Shown: positions 51,968-62,378, counted from the first letter of the stretch. The stretch is 64,000 bases of DNA from Clostridium sp. Marseille-P2415 (GCF_900155545.1 NZ_LT732526.1:2844656-2908655), one strand, 5' to 3'. The notes: generated by a model from the letters alone, not told the origin. Made by a program: numbers and translations.

Positions 51968-53308
51968 CTACCTCTTTTCATATACATTCTCCTTATGTGT
52001 ATATAGAAGTGAATACTTACGGCTTCTAATTCGCAATTGATCCTCAATCAATCGAATCAAAAGCGCGATAATATGCGCTGTGATCATTCCTGCGTATTCC
52101 AAACGACCAACAGCAAAATTTCCAGTCACATAGAAGCTCAGATAATACAGGAAAATAAACACCGTGCTAATACGCAAGGTTGGCTTTCTTAACAGCCTAC
52201 ACATAAAGTATGACCACAAAGCTGTGAAACCAACACAGCTAAAGATTCCAAAATCTGTATAGATGTAGCCCAAATATGTGATGAAAACTGGTCCAATACT
52301 TGGATATCCAATCTCCGCTTGAATATTTTCCCAACTATAGGATATTCCAAAATAGTGGTTCAACAGCCTTCCGATGATTGTTTTGCCATATGCAAAATCC
52401 TCCAAAGACCCTGTTACTTTGCTAAACTCAATTGGGCCATGTCCCAAATAAAACGATATGTTTCTAAGGAGTAAATTTCCTCCACCAGTGTCGGTAGCAA
52501 GTCTAGACATTGTAACGGCTAAGAAAAACGAAACCACAACTCCACCGCACACAGCCCCTAAGATTATGAGTTTCCTTTTTGAGCCCTTGCTCATATACTT
52601 AAAAAATGTCAACACCATAAGGAATGAACAAAATACAAAAATGAGCAATCCGCCACGTGCTGCATTTGCAGATGCATAGATATAATAAATTGTAAATGTC
52701 GTCACAAGGAGACCCACTGCTGTTTTAACACGATATCTTTCCTTAAACATAAGCAGCGCAATGAAAATACTTAAATATTTGAATTGAATACAAAGTTTAT
52801 AGCATAAATTTGCGACAAAATTATTCGTTATTACCAGCGTTGATTCATTATCACTGTTTCCATACAAAGATGAACGTAATGCACCGAGGTCTCCTGTTTC
52901 TAGAATACTTCTAATATTGCTGAATGAAAGTATAACAAATATAAGTGCCAACAAAATATAAATGTAAGCATAATAACCCATATATTGTTTTGCACCTTTT
53001 CTTTCACCCATATCTCCTAAAGATGAATCGTGATCAAAAACCTCAAATGGTTTGAAAGCAATCAGGTTGCAGATGATAATCAGTGCATATCCCCACCAAG
53101 TCGTATCTGACAGATCATACCACTTGTTATGCCATGTACTAATTCCAACCAAATTAGCTTGATACACTTTACCGAGCACACAGAAAACCGAAGAAACCGC
53201 ATACTCACACCATAACGCAATGTATATAATATTCCTTCTTTTCAATATTGATCGAATCGTGATTACGCACGTAATGACTGCGTAGCATACCAAATAAAAA
53301 AGTCCCAA
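51968..53308 (-). CDS. wzy: Wzy-type oligosaccharide repeat-unit polymerase
   Basis: A 446-residue protein with about 10-12 helices and a large loop containing STWHNKWYDLSDTTWWGY and, later, GRLLNHYFG. This layout fits Wzy polymerases, which share little sequence. It would join repeat units outside the membrane. The start is TTG, eight bases after GGAGG. Function is inferred from topology and its place beside wzx and wzz-like genes. Confidence 0.8.
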   Translation of the reverse strand: MGLFYLVCYAVITCVITIRSILKRRNIIYIALWCEYAVSSVFCVLGKVYQANLVGISTWHNKWYDLSDTTWWGYALIIICNLIAFKPFEVFDHDSSLGDMGERKGAKQYMGYYAYIYILLALIFVILSFSNIRSILETGDLGALRSSLYGNSDNESTLVITNNFVANLCYKLCIQFKYLSIFIALLMFKERYRVKTAVGLLVTTFTIYYIYASANAARGGLLIFVFCSFLMVLTFFKYMSKGSKRKLIILGAVCGGVVVSFFLAVTMSRLATDTGGGNLLLRNISFYLGHGPIEFSKVTGSLEDFAYGKTIIGRLLNHYFGISYSWENIQAEIGYPSIGPVFITYLGYIYTDFGIFSCVGFTALWSYFMCRLLRKPTLRISTVFIFLYYLSFYVTGNFAVGRLEYAGMITAHIIALLIRLIEDQLRIRSRKYSLLYTHKENVYEKR

Positions 53309-53337
53309 TCGTTCGGCCTCCTGTATTTCCTTTAAAT

Positions 53338-54462
53338 CTATTTTCCCTTAAATCGTTTTATAGCTTTATCGTATATTTTGTCCCCTAATAATCTTCTTCC
53401 GATGCGTTTCATTACAAAGGCTAAGAATGTTCTGTAATATGCATAATAAATTCCTCGCTTATTATATCTTTCGGTAAAGACATCCACCTTTGAACTTCTG
53501 ACAGTTGGATGATTTAAAGCATCATTTTCCTTCAACAATGCAGTATTTCTTTCTTCATATTGAATAGATGAACAGGTTTCTGCCACCAACCTTTGTCCCA
53601 CTTCTGAATTCGGAAGAACGCATGAATATCCCTTTCCCTGCTCGGTATAGTCTCCGATAGTGAGATCCCCAACTCTCTTCCTTTGAGCATATCTGCATTT
53701 ATAGCAACTTTCTCTTAAGGATGTATAAGTAAGAAAAAGCACATAATATGGATTATCATATCCATTTATTGAATATGTTTTTCCAGATCTATCCTTCAAA
53801 TTTAAGAAAAAACTAAGACCTCGTCTGAATGAAATCGTCTCAACCATGTCATCTGTTATTTTTTTAATTTGTTTCTTCAGCATTTCAGCGCTTGGTACTC
53901 CATGGCATACCAAGTCAATACATATTAATTTACTTTTGTCTCCTACAAGATTTTTTACTGCAGAAACCTGACAAGGACATCCTATAAAGAGTACTTTGTG
54001 CTCTTTTACATCCTTCAGAATATTTTCATAAGTATCTTTTTCAATCGTACTATGGACATATTTGCTTCCCTGAATGGCTGGCAATTCCTGCACCGAAGCT
54101 ATCCTTGAATGCTGCACTCTTTGCTTATCAACATCCCAAACTGCCGCATACGTAATACCTCCCTCTGAAAGAATAAGACGTGCTATTTCATAAGCAATTC
54201 CGCCAGAAGAGGATTTCTTCAATACATCTTTTTGCTTCGTAATTGCTCTGTAGAATATGTCTACTTCATCATGTAGCTTTGTATTATTTGCGGCACATAC
54301 TTTGAGACACCTACCACAGTTAATGCACTCCTCATTTGACTTATAGAGAAGTTCACCTCTACGCCCACGCTCAGCGTATATGGCATTTTTCGGACAGACC
54401 GAATAACAAGCTTCACAACCGCAGCAGTTATCTCCAATACAGTTAATGTTTCCCGAACTCAT
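53338..54462 (-). CDS. Coenzyme F420 hydrogenase/dehydrogenase beta-subunit-like iron-sulfur protein
   Basis: A 374-residue protein. Two ferredoxin-type clusters are at the N-terminus (CCGCEACYSVCP and CINCGRCLKVC), followed by the FrhB-like domain (SSSGGIAYEIARLIL, LFIGCPCQVSAVKNL, CIDLVCHGVPS). Similar proteins are common in exopolysaccharide loci next to pyruvyltransferases; their role there is unknown, perhaps redox chemistry on a sugar intermediate. It overlaps the WbsX gene by 20 bases. Confidence 0.88.
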   Translation of the reverse strand: MSSGNINCIGDNCCGCEACYSVCPKNAIYAERGRRGELLYKSNEECINCGRCLKVCAANNTKLHDEVDIFYRAITKQKDVLKKSSSGGIAYEIARLILSEGGITYAAVWDVDKQRVQHSRIASVQELPAIQGSKYVHSTIEKDTYENILKDVKEHKVLFIGCPCQVSAVKNLVGDKSKLICIDLVCHGVPSAEMLKKQIKKITDDMVETISFRRGLSFFLNLKDRSGKTYSINGYDNPYYVLFLTYTSLRESCYKCRYAQRKRVGDLTIGDYTEQGKGYSCVLPNSEVGQRLVAETCSSIQYEERNTALLKENDALNHPTVRSSKVDVFTERYNKRGIYYAYYRTFLAFVMKRIGRRLLGDKIYDKAIKRFKGK

Positions 54463-55564
54463 CCAATGCCCCCTTAATGGCCTCCAGATAACCTAGTCCG
54501 GTATATGTATCCGGCTCAAGATAGTTGCCCTCGCCCCATTCATTCCATGCGCGAATGAATATTAGCTGATTCTCTGGCTTCTTATCTTTAACAATCTCTA
54601 ACGCATTTTTTACATAATCTTTAAAAAGATCAGGCGTGCAACCAGTGTAAATCAGTTCTTTTCCCTTTGAACGTGGAGAGTGATCAAAGCGCGGGAATAT
54701 CTCCGGGAAGACTCTCTCATCCTTGTCATATTCCTTCATGACCCACTTTATGGTCGATCCATAATTATATGTGTTCGGGATGTTTAATTTTTTCCGAATC
54801 ACATACTTACCCTTACAATATAGATTTCGATACATTACCTTCCTATATTGGGAATCCATAATAGCATCATAAGCGCCATGGTACAAGCCGTTCAGTCCTA
54901 ACAGGCCTCCAACTCCTGACTCGCTCAATACAGTAGATTCCTTATAGTGTGCTGCATGTGCAATAAAAAAGAATTCACCAAGGCCTTCTTTCGCTGCAAG
55001 CCTTCTCCACAAAGACAGTATCTTCTCAATCTCCGGAGAATTCAATGGAAGATCAACCGCAAACATGATCTTTCCATCATGTCGCATATATCGCTCATCT
55101 TTGAACGCAGGTAGAAGCGTATAAAAATGCCTGATAGCATCTTCTTCTCCCGGATAGACCTGCTCTACAAGGAGCTTGTCTCCAGTGCCGTTGGCGTTCC
55201 ATAGCTTTTTTGACCATGAGCCGTTAGCCCAGTGCAACATAAACGGGAACTTATAATTCTTGTCTGCTAATATAGCCTGGAAAGGTTTCTCCAAAAGCTG
55301 CTTACCATTTCCAAACCAATAATGATAGAATGAAAATCCATTTACCCCGTATTTCTGTGCCATTTCAGCCTGTGCATACCTTACTTCTGGAACCCGAAGA
55401 TCATAGAATCCAAGGTCAGCTGGAACTCTCGGCTGTTTATGTCCGGCGAAAAGTGGTTTTGCCTTTGCGACATTAGTCCATTCCGTAAACCCTTTTCCAT
55501 ACCATTCATCATTCTCTGGAATGGGATGAAACTGAGGTAAATATAATGCTATAATTTTTGCCAT
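54443..55564 (-). CDS. WbsX/glycoside hydrolase family 99-like protein
   Basis: A protein of about 373 residues. MAKIIALYLPQFHPIPENDE, GKGFTEWTNVAKAKPLF and WNEWGEGNYLEPD are hallmarks of the WbsX family, related to family 99 endo-mannosidases and often in O-antigen clusters. It might trim or transfer mannose-linked glycans, but its activity is unproven. I chose ATG 55564; AAGGAG is 12 bases upstream and a TTG at 55576 abuts it. It overlaps the next gene, so the two are coupled. Confidence 0.88.
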   Translation of the reverse strand: MAKIIALYLPQFHPIPENDEWYGKGFTEWTNVAKAKPLFAGHKQPRVPADLGFYDLRVPEVRYAQAEMAQKYGVNGFSFYHYWFGNGKQLLEKPFQAILADKNYKFPFMLHWANGSWSKKLWNANGTGDKLLVEQVYPGEEDAIRHFYTLLPAFKDERYMRHDGKIMFAVDLPLNSPEIEKILSLWRRLAAKEGLGEFFFIAHAAHYKESTVLSESGVGGLLGLNGLYHGAYDAIMDSQYRKVMYRNLYCKGKYVIRKKLNIPNTYNYGSTIKWVMKEYDKDERVFPEIFPRFDHSPRSKGKELIYTGCTPDLFKDYVKNALEIVKDKKPENQLIFIRAWNEWGEGNYLEPDTYTGLGYLEAIKGALDEFGKH

Positions 55565-55576
55565 ATATTTATTCAA

Positions 55577-55901
55577 CTCCTTCTATCTGGGCATTCATCC
55601 ATATGATTACCAATCTTATATACCAAAACAAGCCACTGAAATTTCCAACTATTATTAATGTGACCTTTGAATTGTTTCTATTTCTTTGCTTTCTCCAATA
55701 GTTGGGAATAGAAGATCCTCCAATATAATTCTTTTTTATTATATTTGTAATAAACGACTACATCATCAAGCGTCTCTGGTAGCTAAGATATATCAGATAA
55801 GACTGATCTGATATCATTTCCTATTACATCAAATATAATATTACTTTTATACTGACTATTTTCTGCTGTGCCTATATGTTATACTTAATCCTTCAATAAA
55901 A
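55577..55901. other. AT-rich intergenic stretch (325 bp)
   Basis: No gene or clear structure. It may carry a promoter for the WbsX gene, but I find no convincing pair of boxes. Confidence 0.35.
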
Positions 55902-57017
55902 TCAAATGAAAATATTATTTCTAAGTTTTTCTGCCTCTTTTTTCCAACTAAATTTTTGAGCTTGTTTTATTCCCTTTTTTTTAATTAAAGATAGTTCGTT
56001 TTCTGTAAGAGAAAGCACATTAAGGATTTCTTTTTTAAGTCCTTCACAATCTCTATTAGGGAAAAAAAATGCAGCATTTCCCAGTACCTCTGGCAGCGAT
56101 GCTGCATCGGAAGATACAACTGGAATCCCCATTGACATAGCCTCTATAGGAGGGACACCAAAGCCTTCATATATAGATGGAAATACAAACAATCGTGCAT
56201 TTCTATACACATATGGAAGCAAATTATCATCAACAAAACCTGTGAAATGAATTCTATCCACTGTGTTTTTTTTCAAATTTGCCAACAAATCATCTACAAG
56301 CCAACCTTTTCTTCCAGCCAGCACTAAATCAATATTGACTTTGCCTTCAGTCAAAAGTTGATCATAAGCCTCAACTAATAAACGAAGATTCTTGCGCGGT
56401 TCTAATGTTGAAAGACACAAAAGATACTCATCTGGTAATTTATATTCAGTAATAGCCTTCTTATTTTTTTCTATATCATACGTAAAATTTTCAAAACAAT
56501 CTGCAATTCCATCATATATTACATTGATTTGTGATGGTGATTTTTTTAAGATTATTTGTATTCTCTCTTTAGAAAATTCTGAGACAGTAACCACTTGCTT
56601 ATTTCCATATGCTGCCTTCCAATACATAATTTTAAAGTATACTGTCATATATTTTTTATTTTTGCTCGGACAATCCCAACATCCTACATCATGAATCGTA
56701 CTGATAGCTTTCTTGTTAAAAAAGAAAAAAGGTGCCGGAAAAGCTGGGAAGAAATAGTAATCCGCTTTTATTTTCATTAATGCTGATGGAAGTATCACTT
56801 GATTGAAAATCAATTTATTTTTCCCTTTCAGTACTATGCTCTTTACATTCGGTTCTATACTTTTAAATTCTTCATGAATGCTATTTTTAAACAGTAAAAT
56901 ATACTTTATATCTTTTCTTTTATTATCTACTATTAATTCTTTTGTAATGCTAAGTGCAAATCTCTCTATTCCAGAAAAATTATCTGCGAGAGAAGTTAAA
57001 TCTATTAGCACCCTCAT
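55902..57017 (-). CDS. Family 4 glycosyltransferase
   Basis: A 371-residue GT-B enzyme. RVLIDLTSLADNFSGIERFA marks the start, and LCLSTLEPRKNLRLLVEAY and the EX7E motif region FPSIYEGFGVPPIEAMSMG mark the donor domain. It resembles mannosyl- and other GT4 transferases of capsule loci. I chose the ATG at 57017 over a TTG at 57044 and an ATG at 57032 because GGGGTG is five bases upstream. It is separated from its neighbours by AT-rich gaps, so it may have its own transcript. Confidence 0.9.
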   Translation of the reverse strand: MRVLIDLTSLADNFSGIERFALSITKELIVDNKRKDIKYILLFKNSIHEEFKSIEPNVKSIVLKGKNKLIFNQVILPSALMKIKADYYFFPAFPAPFFFFNKKAISTIHDVGCWDCPSKNKKYMTVYFKIMYWKAAYGNKQVVTVSEFSKERIQIILKKSPSQINVIYDGIADCFENFTYDIEKNKKAITEYKLPDEYLLCLSTLEPRKNLRLLVEAYDQLLTEGKVNIDLVLAGRKGWLVDDLLANLKKNTVDRIHFTGFVDDNLLPYVYRNARLFVFPSIYEGFGVPPIEAMSMGIPVVSSDAASLPEVLGNAAFFFPNRDCEGLKKEILNVLSLTENELSLIKKKGIKQAQKFSWKKEAEKLRNNIFI

Positions 57018-57307
57018 GTCCACACCCCACATTTTTAATTTCAAACTTACTAAAATCCAGTCCTTTTCAGACGTACAGAATAGTTTCTGTAATCACGATC
57101 ATATTATATCTATAATAAAACAGAGAGCGTCTTAAATGATTTATATTTTATAGTATCAACAGCATTCAACTTATCCGAAAATGATCATTACTTCCATCAT
57201 TTACATAATCAATAAATATAAATGAGGTAAATTTAAAAATACCGTCAATAATATTTTTCATGATTATAGACAAGCGTGATTACAGTAATAAGTATTTCCT
57301 TTCATTG

Positions 57308-58057
57308 CTACACACCCTGTTTTTTATATTTTAAAGCCAAACCTATAATTTTCCGATCATCAACCAGATATCGTTTTGCCATTCTTTTAGGATCTTGTGT
57401 GATGCGAAATACCCACTCAAGTCCATGATTAGACATCCACTTTGGTGCGCGTTTAATATTTCCTGCTTCAAAATTAAAACTTGCTCCTAATCCTAATGAA
57501 ATTGGAACGCACAATTCTTTGCAATGATGGTACATGAACTTCTCCTGTTTCGGACAACCTAATCCAACAATCAAAATTTGGGGATTCGCTTCTTTTATCA
57601 TCACTTTGATCTTTGCCATTTCTCCTATATCTTTTTCAAAGCCAAACGGTGGTGAATATGTACCAACTATCTGCAACCCCTTATATCGATTTACAAGATT
57701 CTTCGCTGCTTTTGCAGCAACACCTTCAGCAGCGCCAAGGAAAAACATTTTATATCCTTTTTCCGCAGCCATTTTACATAAAAGTGGAAACAGATCAGAA
57801 CCGGATATTTTTTCTTTAATTGGAGTTCCATACCACTTCGCAATCCACAAAAGAGGCTTTCCATCAGTCAAAATCAGAGAAGCATTCTTATACACAGCCT
57901 GCAATTCCTTGCTTGTTTCTAATTGTACAATATGATCCACATTTGGCGTTACTACATAAGAACCTTTGTTTTCCTCAATCAACAAGTCGATAGCCTGCAA
58001 TGCTTCTTCCATTGTCAGATTGTCTATTTCTGTGTTCATAAAATTCATTCTTGCCAT
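57308..58057 (-). CDS. WecG/TagA/CpsF family glycosyltransferase (GT26)
   Basis: A 249-residue transferase. VVTPNVDHIVQLE, LTDGKPLLWIAKWYG and GLGCPKQEKFMYHH are conserved family motifs, the first containing the catalytic Asp. It forms an early linkage to the lipid-linked sugar, often N-acetylmannosamine. GGAGG precedes the ATG. It follows the broken manA gene. Confidence 0.92.
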   Translation of the reverse strand: MARMNFMNTEIDNLTMEEALQAIDLLIEENKGSYVVTPNVDHIVQLETSKELQAVYKNASLILTDGKPLLWIAKWYGTPIKEKISGSDLFPLLCKMAAEKGYKMFFLGAAEGVAAKAAKNLVNRYKGLQIVGTYSPPFGFEKDIGEMAKIKVMIKEANPQILIVGLGCPKQEKFMYHHCKELCVPISLGLGASFNFEAGNIKRAPKWMSNHGLEWVFRITQDPKRMAKRYLVDDRKIIGLALKYKKQGV

Positions 58058-58087
58058 TTATATCCTCCCCGCAACAGGAAAAACAAG

Positions 58088-58576
58088 CTAACATCTTATC
58101 TTTAGTACTGTCGCATCACCAATAATCATGCATCTTCCTATTCCAACTGGTAAAAACATTGTCTCCCCTTTGCTGAATCATATCGGTTTTTGATCCGCTT
58201 CTATAGTCTCGATTTGTCCGTATCCATTCAAACACATCAGCACCTGAAACGAATTCTTAAGCACTGAGAATGAGAGACCTTTTTTCATTTGAATTCACTC
58301 CGCTTCAAAATACTTGCAACGGCACAACAATTCGCATGAACACCCCGGATAACATTTCACCAATCGCGGCTTTTGCTTCGCCTCTGACGCAATTCCCATA
58401 TTCATGACCTGCACTGCTTTATCAAAATGCAACTCTCTTTTTTTCCCATTCCTTGTCTACACGGTGGAGTAGTATCATAATGGAGTCATATCAATTTTCT
58501 TTCCATATTCCTCACGAAGCCTTGTTCCGCCCCAGAGATAATCTTTTCCAGTCGGTAGTAATTTCAGAATTTCCAT
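58088..58576 (-). pseudogene. manA: Class I mannose-6-phosphate isomerase remnant
   Basis: The start MEILKLLPTGKDYLWGGTRL is intact, 15 bases past manC. After about 35 codons stops and shifts appear, and then the family tail (VLKNSFQVLMCLNGYGQIET, ETMFLPVGIG) is readable to 58088. At 489 bp it is about half the usual length, so the catalytic middle is deleted. GDP-mannose supply must use another isomerase elsewhere, if it is still made. Confidence 0.85.
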
Positions 58577-58591
58577 TTTCCCTACCGCCTT

Positions 58592-59905
58592 TTACTCCAT
58601 TGAAAATTTGATCTTATCGTTTACACTGATTTCATCACCCAACTGAACTTCAACAATATCAATAGCAGTAATTGCTTCTACAGTATGTTTACAACCTGCT
58701 GCGATGGTGATTACATCTCCAGTGCGAAGTATCTGCTCCATACCGTCTACAACTGCTTTGCCCTTACCTGACACAACCGTCCAAACTTCCTCCCGATAAT
58801 TGTGCATATGGTAACTCATTCTTTCTCCAACCTTCATAGAAACCTTGACAGTCATGGAACCTGGCTGGACATCAATGACGGTATAGGATCCCCATGACTT
58901 CTCAGCATACATTGCCTCAGTCTCGATTTTTTCAACATACGGTTTCATATAGCCGCTTCGTTCTCTGTCAGAAATTAAAATACCATCTCCGCTGGCTGCA
59001 ACAATTAAGCCCTTGCATCCCATACAAAGAATTGGGATATTTAATTCGTTCACAACATTGGTATTCTCACAAGTCTCATCAAGAATTGCTCTACCCTTGG
59101 TCTTGTCAGCCATAACCTCTGCCATCATGTTCCATGTTCCGACATCCTTCCAATCACCGCTGTACCGCAGAACTTGAATACTTGTTTCTCTCTCAACGAC
59201 TGCGTAATCAAAGCTGATTTTAGTAAGCGTATCGTATTTGCTAAACAGATCCCGGTAATCCTCAAATTCAATCATACTGTGGGCTTTATCCAACAAGTAA
59301 CCCAACCTGAATGCAAAGATACCCGCGTTCCACAAAGCCTTCTGATCCAGATATTTCTTTGCAGTATCAGTGGCAGGTTTTTCCTTGAATTCTTTGACCC
59401 TGCTGACGTTATCGCCGCTTTCCGGAATAATATATCCGTACTTTTCGCTCGGATACGTCGGCTCGATACCCATTAGCGTCAGATTAGCCTCTCCATGTTC
59501 CGCCAGTTCCTGCAAGGTCTTGACTGCCTCGTAATATGTATTGTCTACGTAGGGATCAACTGGGCAGACCACAACAGCTTCTTCAGAGCCTATATGAAGC
59601 TCATCTTGCAGATAAGCCGCCGCCAATACGATAGCCGGGAACGTATCACGGCGGCAAGGCTCAACGCAGATGGATGCTTTCTCTCCCAGCTGGTTTTTAA
59701 TGGCGCTCGCCTGTGATTTACTGGTCGCAATCGTAATCCTGGCATCGCAGTCCACCGTGGTGATCTGGCGGTAAACTCTCTGAACCATCGACTCATACTC
59801 ACCATTGTCATCCTTGAACAATTTAATAAACTGTTTGCTGTGCACATCATTGGATAAAGGCCAAAGACGCTTGCCACTACCACCAGAAAGTAAAATGATA
59901 TTCAT
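58592..59905 (-). CDS. manC: Mannose-1-phosphate guanylyltransferase
   Basis: A 437-residue enzyme that makes GDP-mannose. The N-terminal nucleotidyltransferase has LLSGGSGKRLWPLSNDVHSK, VVCPVDPYVDN and EFKEKP; the C-terminal cupin-like domain (SMKVGERMSYHMHNYREEVWTV) in other members has isomerase or sugar-binding roles. It follows the phosphohexomutase gene by about 17 bp. With the mutase it supplies mannose for locus 2. Confidence 0.93.
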   Translation of the reverse strand: MNIILLSGGSGKRLWPLSNDVHSKQFIKLFKDDNGEYESMVQRVYRQITTVDCDARITIATSKSQASAIKNQLGEKASICVEPCRRDTFPAIVLAAAYLQDELHIGSEEAVVVCPVDPYVDNTYYEAVKTLQELAEHGEANLTLMGIEPTYPSEKYGYIIPESGDNVSRVKEFKEKPATDTAKKYLDQKALWNAGIFAFRLGYLLDKAHSMIEFEDYRDLFSKYDTLTKISFDYAVVERETSIQVLRYSGDWKDVGTWNMMAEVMADKTKGRAILDETCENTNVVNELNIPILCMGCKGLIVAASGDGILISDRERSGYMKPYVEKIETEAMYAEKSWGSYTVIDVQPGSMTVKVSMKVGERMSYHMHNYREEVWTVVSGKGKAVVDGMEQILRTGDVITIAAGCKHTVEAITAIDIVEVQLGDEISVNDKIKFSME

Positions 59906-59922
59906 AATCCTTGTCCTCCCTG

Positions 59923-61629
59923 TTATTTCAATCCCAATTTGCCCTGGATCTTGTCCTGGATTTCTTTCAACTTCTTCTCAGCAGCACTCTGATCCGAGCC
60001 CTTAATGCTGTAGTACAGCTTAATCTTTGGTTCTGTACCAGAACGCCGTACAGCAATCCAAGAGCCATCTTCCAAAACATATTTCAGGACGTTGGAAGTC
60101 GGCAATATACCAAATCCAGGCTCAGCCTCTATCAGAATACTGTAATCAATCACAGCCTTTGTTCCCTCAAATGGGGAACCGGAATCACGGAGGGCGGCCA
60201 TCAAAGAACTTATCTTCTCCAGCCCATCTTTCCCTTTAAGGGTAAAACTGTCCAAAGCGTCACGGTAATAGCCATATTCCGCATAGATTTCATCCATCTC
60301 ATCCAGTAGAGATTTACCGTTAGCTTTTGCTTCTGCTGCCATCTCACAAATCAACAAAGAACTAACAACTGCGTCTTTATCCCTCGCATGGGTACCAGCA
60401 AGATAACCATAAGATTCCTCATAACCAAACAGGAAGTCATAATCCTGCTCCTTATTACCCTTCAGCTTTGCCTGCTCAAACTGGGTAATCTTCTCTCCAA
60501 TGAACTTAAAGCCGGTCAAAGTTGAAAACACAGCGATACCACGCTTACGGGCAATATCTGCACCAAGTTCCGATGTGACAACCGTCTTAACCACTGCGGG
60601 ATGCTGATATTTGTTCATATCCGTATGGCTCAGAATGAAATCCATCAGCAATGCGCCAACTTGATTGCCCGTCAGCAGCTGATATTCTCCCTCAACCTTC
60701 TTAATGGCAACACCCACACGGTCGCTATCAGGATCCGTGCCAAGAACAATATCCGCATCCGTGCGCTTTGCCTGCGCAATACCAAGTTCCAGCGCCCGAC
60801 GGTCTTCCGGATTCGGAGAAACAACAGTCGGGAAATTTCCGTCTGGAACAACTTGCTCTGCAACTGCATCCACTTGATTGAAGCCATCCAAACGGAGTGC
60901 TTTCTGCACAGGGACATTACCCGTACCATGCAGCGGAGTATAAACAATTTTCAGCTTGCTCTTTGCTTCGCTACTGTCATAACGGCTCTGTTTCATAACA
61001 GCCATCACAAAGTTGTCAGTTACATCTGCCATCGAAACCAGCGAATCATCACCAGTAAAATTGATAGTGTGATAATCTGTGATGGCATCGACATAGGCTG
61101 TAACTTGTTTTGCCTGCCTAGGAACCAGCTGGCAACCAAACTCGTCATAAACTTTGTAGCCGTTGTACTCTTTCGGATTATGGCTTGCGGTCACGACAAC
61201 GCCAGCAAGCGCATTCCAAAACTTTACGGAAAAACTGAGCTGAGGAGTAGGCCGGGCATGGACATGAAGATAGACTTTTATGCCCATGCCACTCAGAACA
61301 TCCACCGCTGTTTTTGAGAAATATTCACTATTATTGCGAGTATCATATCCAATGACAATGCCTCGCTTTTTACAATCATCTGCACCATAGGTATCAAGCA
61401 GATATCTTCCCAAACCAGTAGTTGCTTTGCCCACGGTGTATTTGTTCATACGGTTCGTTCCTGCGCCCATCACGCCTCGTAACCCCCCCGTACCAAACTC
61501 AAGGTCGCGATAGAATCGGTCTTCTATTTCCTTTTCATCAGTAAGCGTTGCAAGTTCTTTACGGGTTTTTTCATCAAAGAACTCATCATTTAACCACTGT
61601 TCGTATATTTTCTTGTAAACCATCTTCAT
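59923..61629 (-). CDS. Phosphoglucomutase/phosphomannomutase
   Basis: A 568-residue alpha-D-phosphohexomutase. The active-site phosphoserine is in VVTASHNPKEYNGYK, the metal site in DPDSDRVGVA, the sugar-binding loop is GYEESYGY, and the phosphate-binding end is RRSGTEPKIKLY. It interconverts hexose 6- and 1-phosphates, feeding manC. I chose ATG 61629, five bases after GGGAG; the frame extends to 61674. It is the first intact gene of the locus on this strand. Confidence 0.93.
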   Translation of the reverse strand: MKMVYKKIYEQWLNDEFFDEKTRKELATLTDEKEIEDRFYRDLEFGTGGLRGVMGAGTNRMNKYTVGKATTGLGRYLLDTYGADDCKKRGIVIGYDTRNNSEYFSKTAVDVLSGMGIKVYLHVHARPTPQLSFSVKFWNALAGVVVTASHNPKEYNGYKVYDEFGCQLVPRQAKQVTAYVDAITDYHTINFTGDDSLVSMADVTDNFVMAVMKQSRYDSSEAKSKLKIVYTPLHGTGNVPVQKALRLDGFNQVDAVAEQVVPDGNFPTVVSPNPEDRRALELGIAQAKRTDADIVLGTDPDSDRVGVAIKKVEGEYQLLTGNQVGALLMDFILSHTDMNKYQHPAVVKTVVTSELGADIARKRGIAVFSTLTGFKFIGEKITQFEQAKLKGNKEQDYDFLFGYEESYGYLAGTHARDKDAVVSSLLICEMAAEAKANGKSLLDEMDEIYAEYGYYRDALDSFTLKGKDGLEKISSLMAALRDSGSPFEGTKAVIDYSILIEAEPGFGILPTSNVLKYVLEDGSWIAVRRSGTEPKIKLYYSIKGSDQSAAEKKLKEIQDKIQGKLGLK

Positions 61630-61940
61630 TAACTCTCCCAACCTGCTATTTTTAAAACACAGAAAATCTACCAAATCACTTTGAACGTCATCTAAGTCTA
61701 AGATGATGTCCGATATTCATGAAATTCTTCAACACCCCATTACCATGAAGAACAAGTACGTCAAATAGCTTGTCGAGAACCTCCTTTCAGAAGTCCATCG
61801 TCAGGCTTGGCCATCCTTCTTCCTGTTCAATTTCTGCTCTCATAATTCGGGTAAATAATGAGGAACATCACCGTCAAGCCTGTTTTCAGCATCTCTGTGG
61901 CCTGCTGCTCTACCCTGTAGCATAAATTGAGGTTGGACAG

Positions 61941-62378
61941 TCAAGCCGCCAAAAGCCTTGAAAAATCAAGCTTTTTTCCGGTTGTCCCAATTATTTCACA
62001 AGCACCATCTGGATTCACATAGACCTTACCTCTCAGCTTATGGATTTCTTTCTGAAAATGCACAGCAAATGGACCAATACGACAAGCAAGTATGTATATG
62101 ATAGGATTTTTAATTTTATTTTTCTTGATGTACTTTACGCAAAAATTTAGTGCCACCACATCATAGTAAATCGCTTGAGCTGGACCGATATTGGGAACTT
62201 TAATCTGGAAACAATGTGCATTATGGTATTCAAACTCTTTGTTTTCAGCACCTTTCCATGCGATATGATATTTAATTTTCTTATTGTTTTGGTGATACTC
62301 TGTTAGCTTATACAAAAATGTTTCATATCCGCCATATGCGCCGCAATTTTGGGCACCGACTATAAACACATGTTTCAT
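61941..62378 (-). pseudogene. Truncated DUF1972 rhamnosyltransferase
   Basis: The 145-residue frame starts properly (MKHVFIVGAQNCGAYGGYET, GGGAGG before the ATG) and matches the N-terminal domain of Cps2T-type beta-1,4-rhamnosyltransferases (VYVNPDGA near 125). After that the sequence changes to a short unrelated tail and stops. The donor-binding domain is missing, so the enzyme is inactive. Confidence 0.8.

Noticed and set aside
61675-61940. Possible gene fragment upstream of the phosphohexomutase
   Set aside because: Pieces of open frame exist, but I could not match them to any family, so I make no call.
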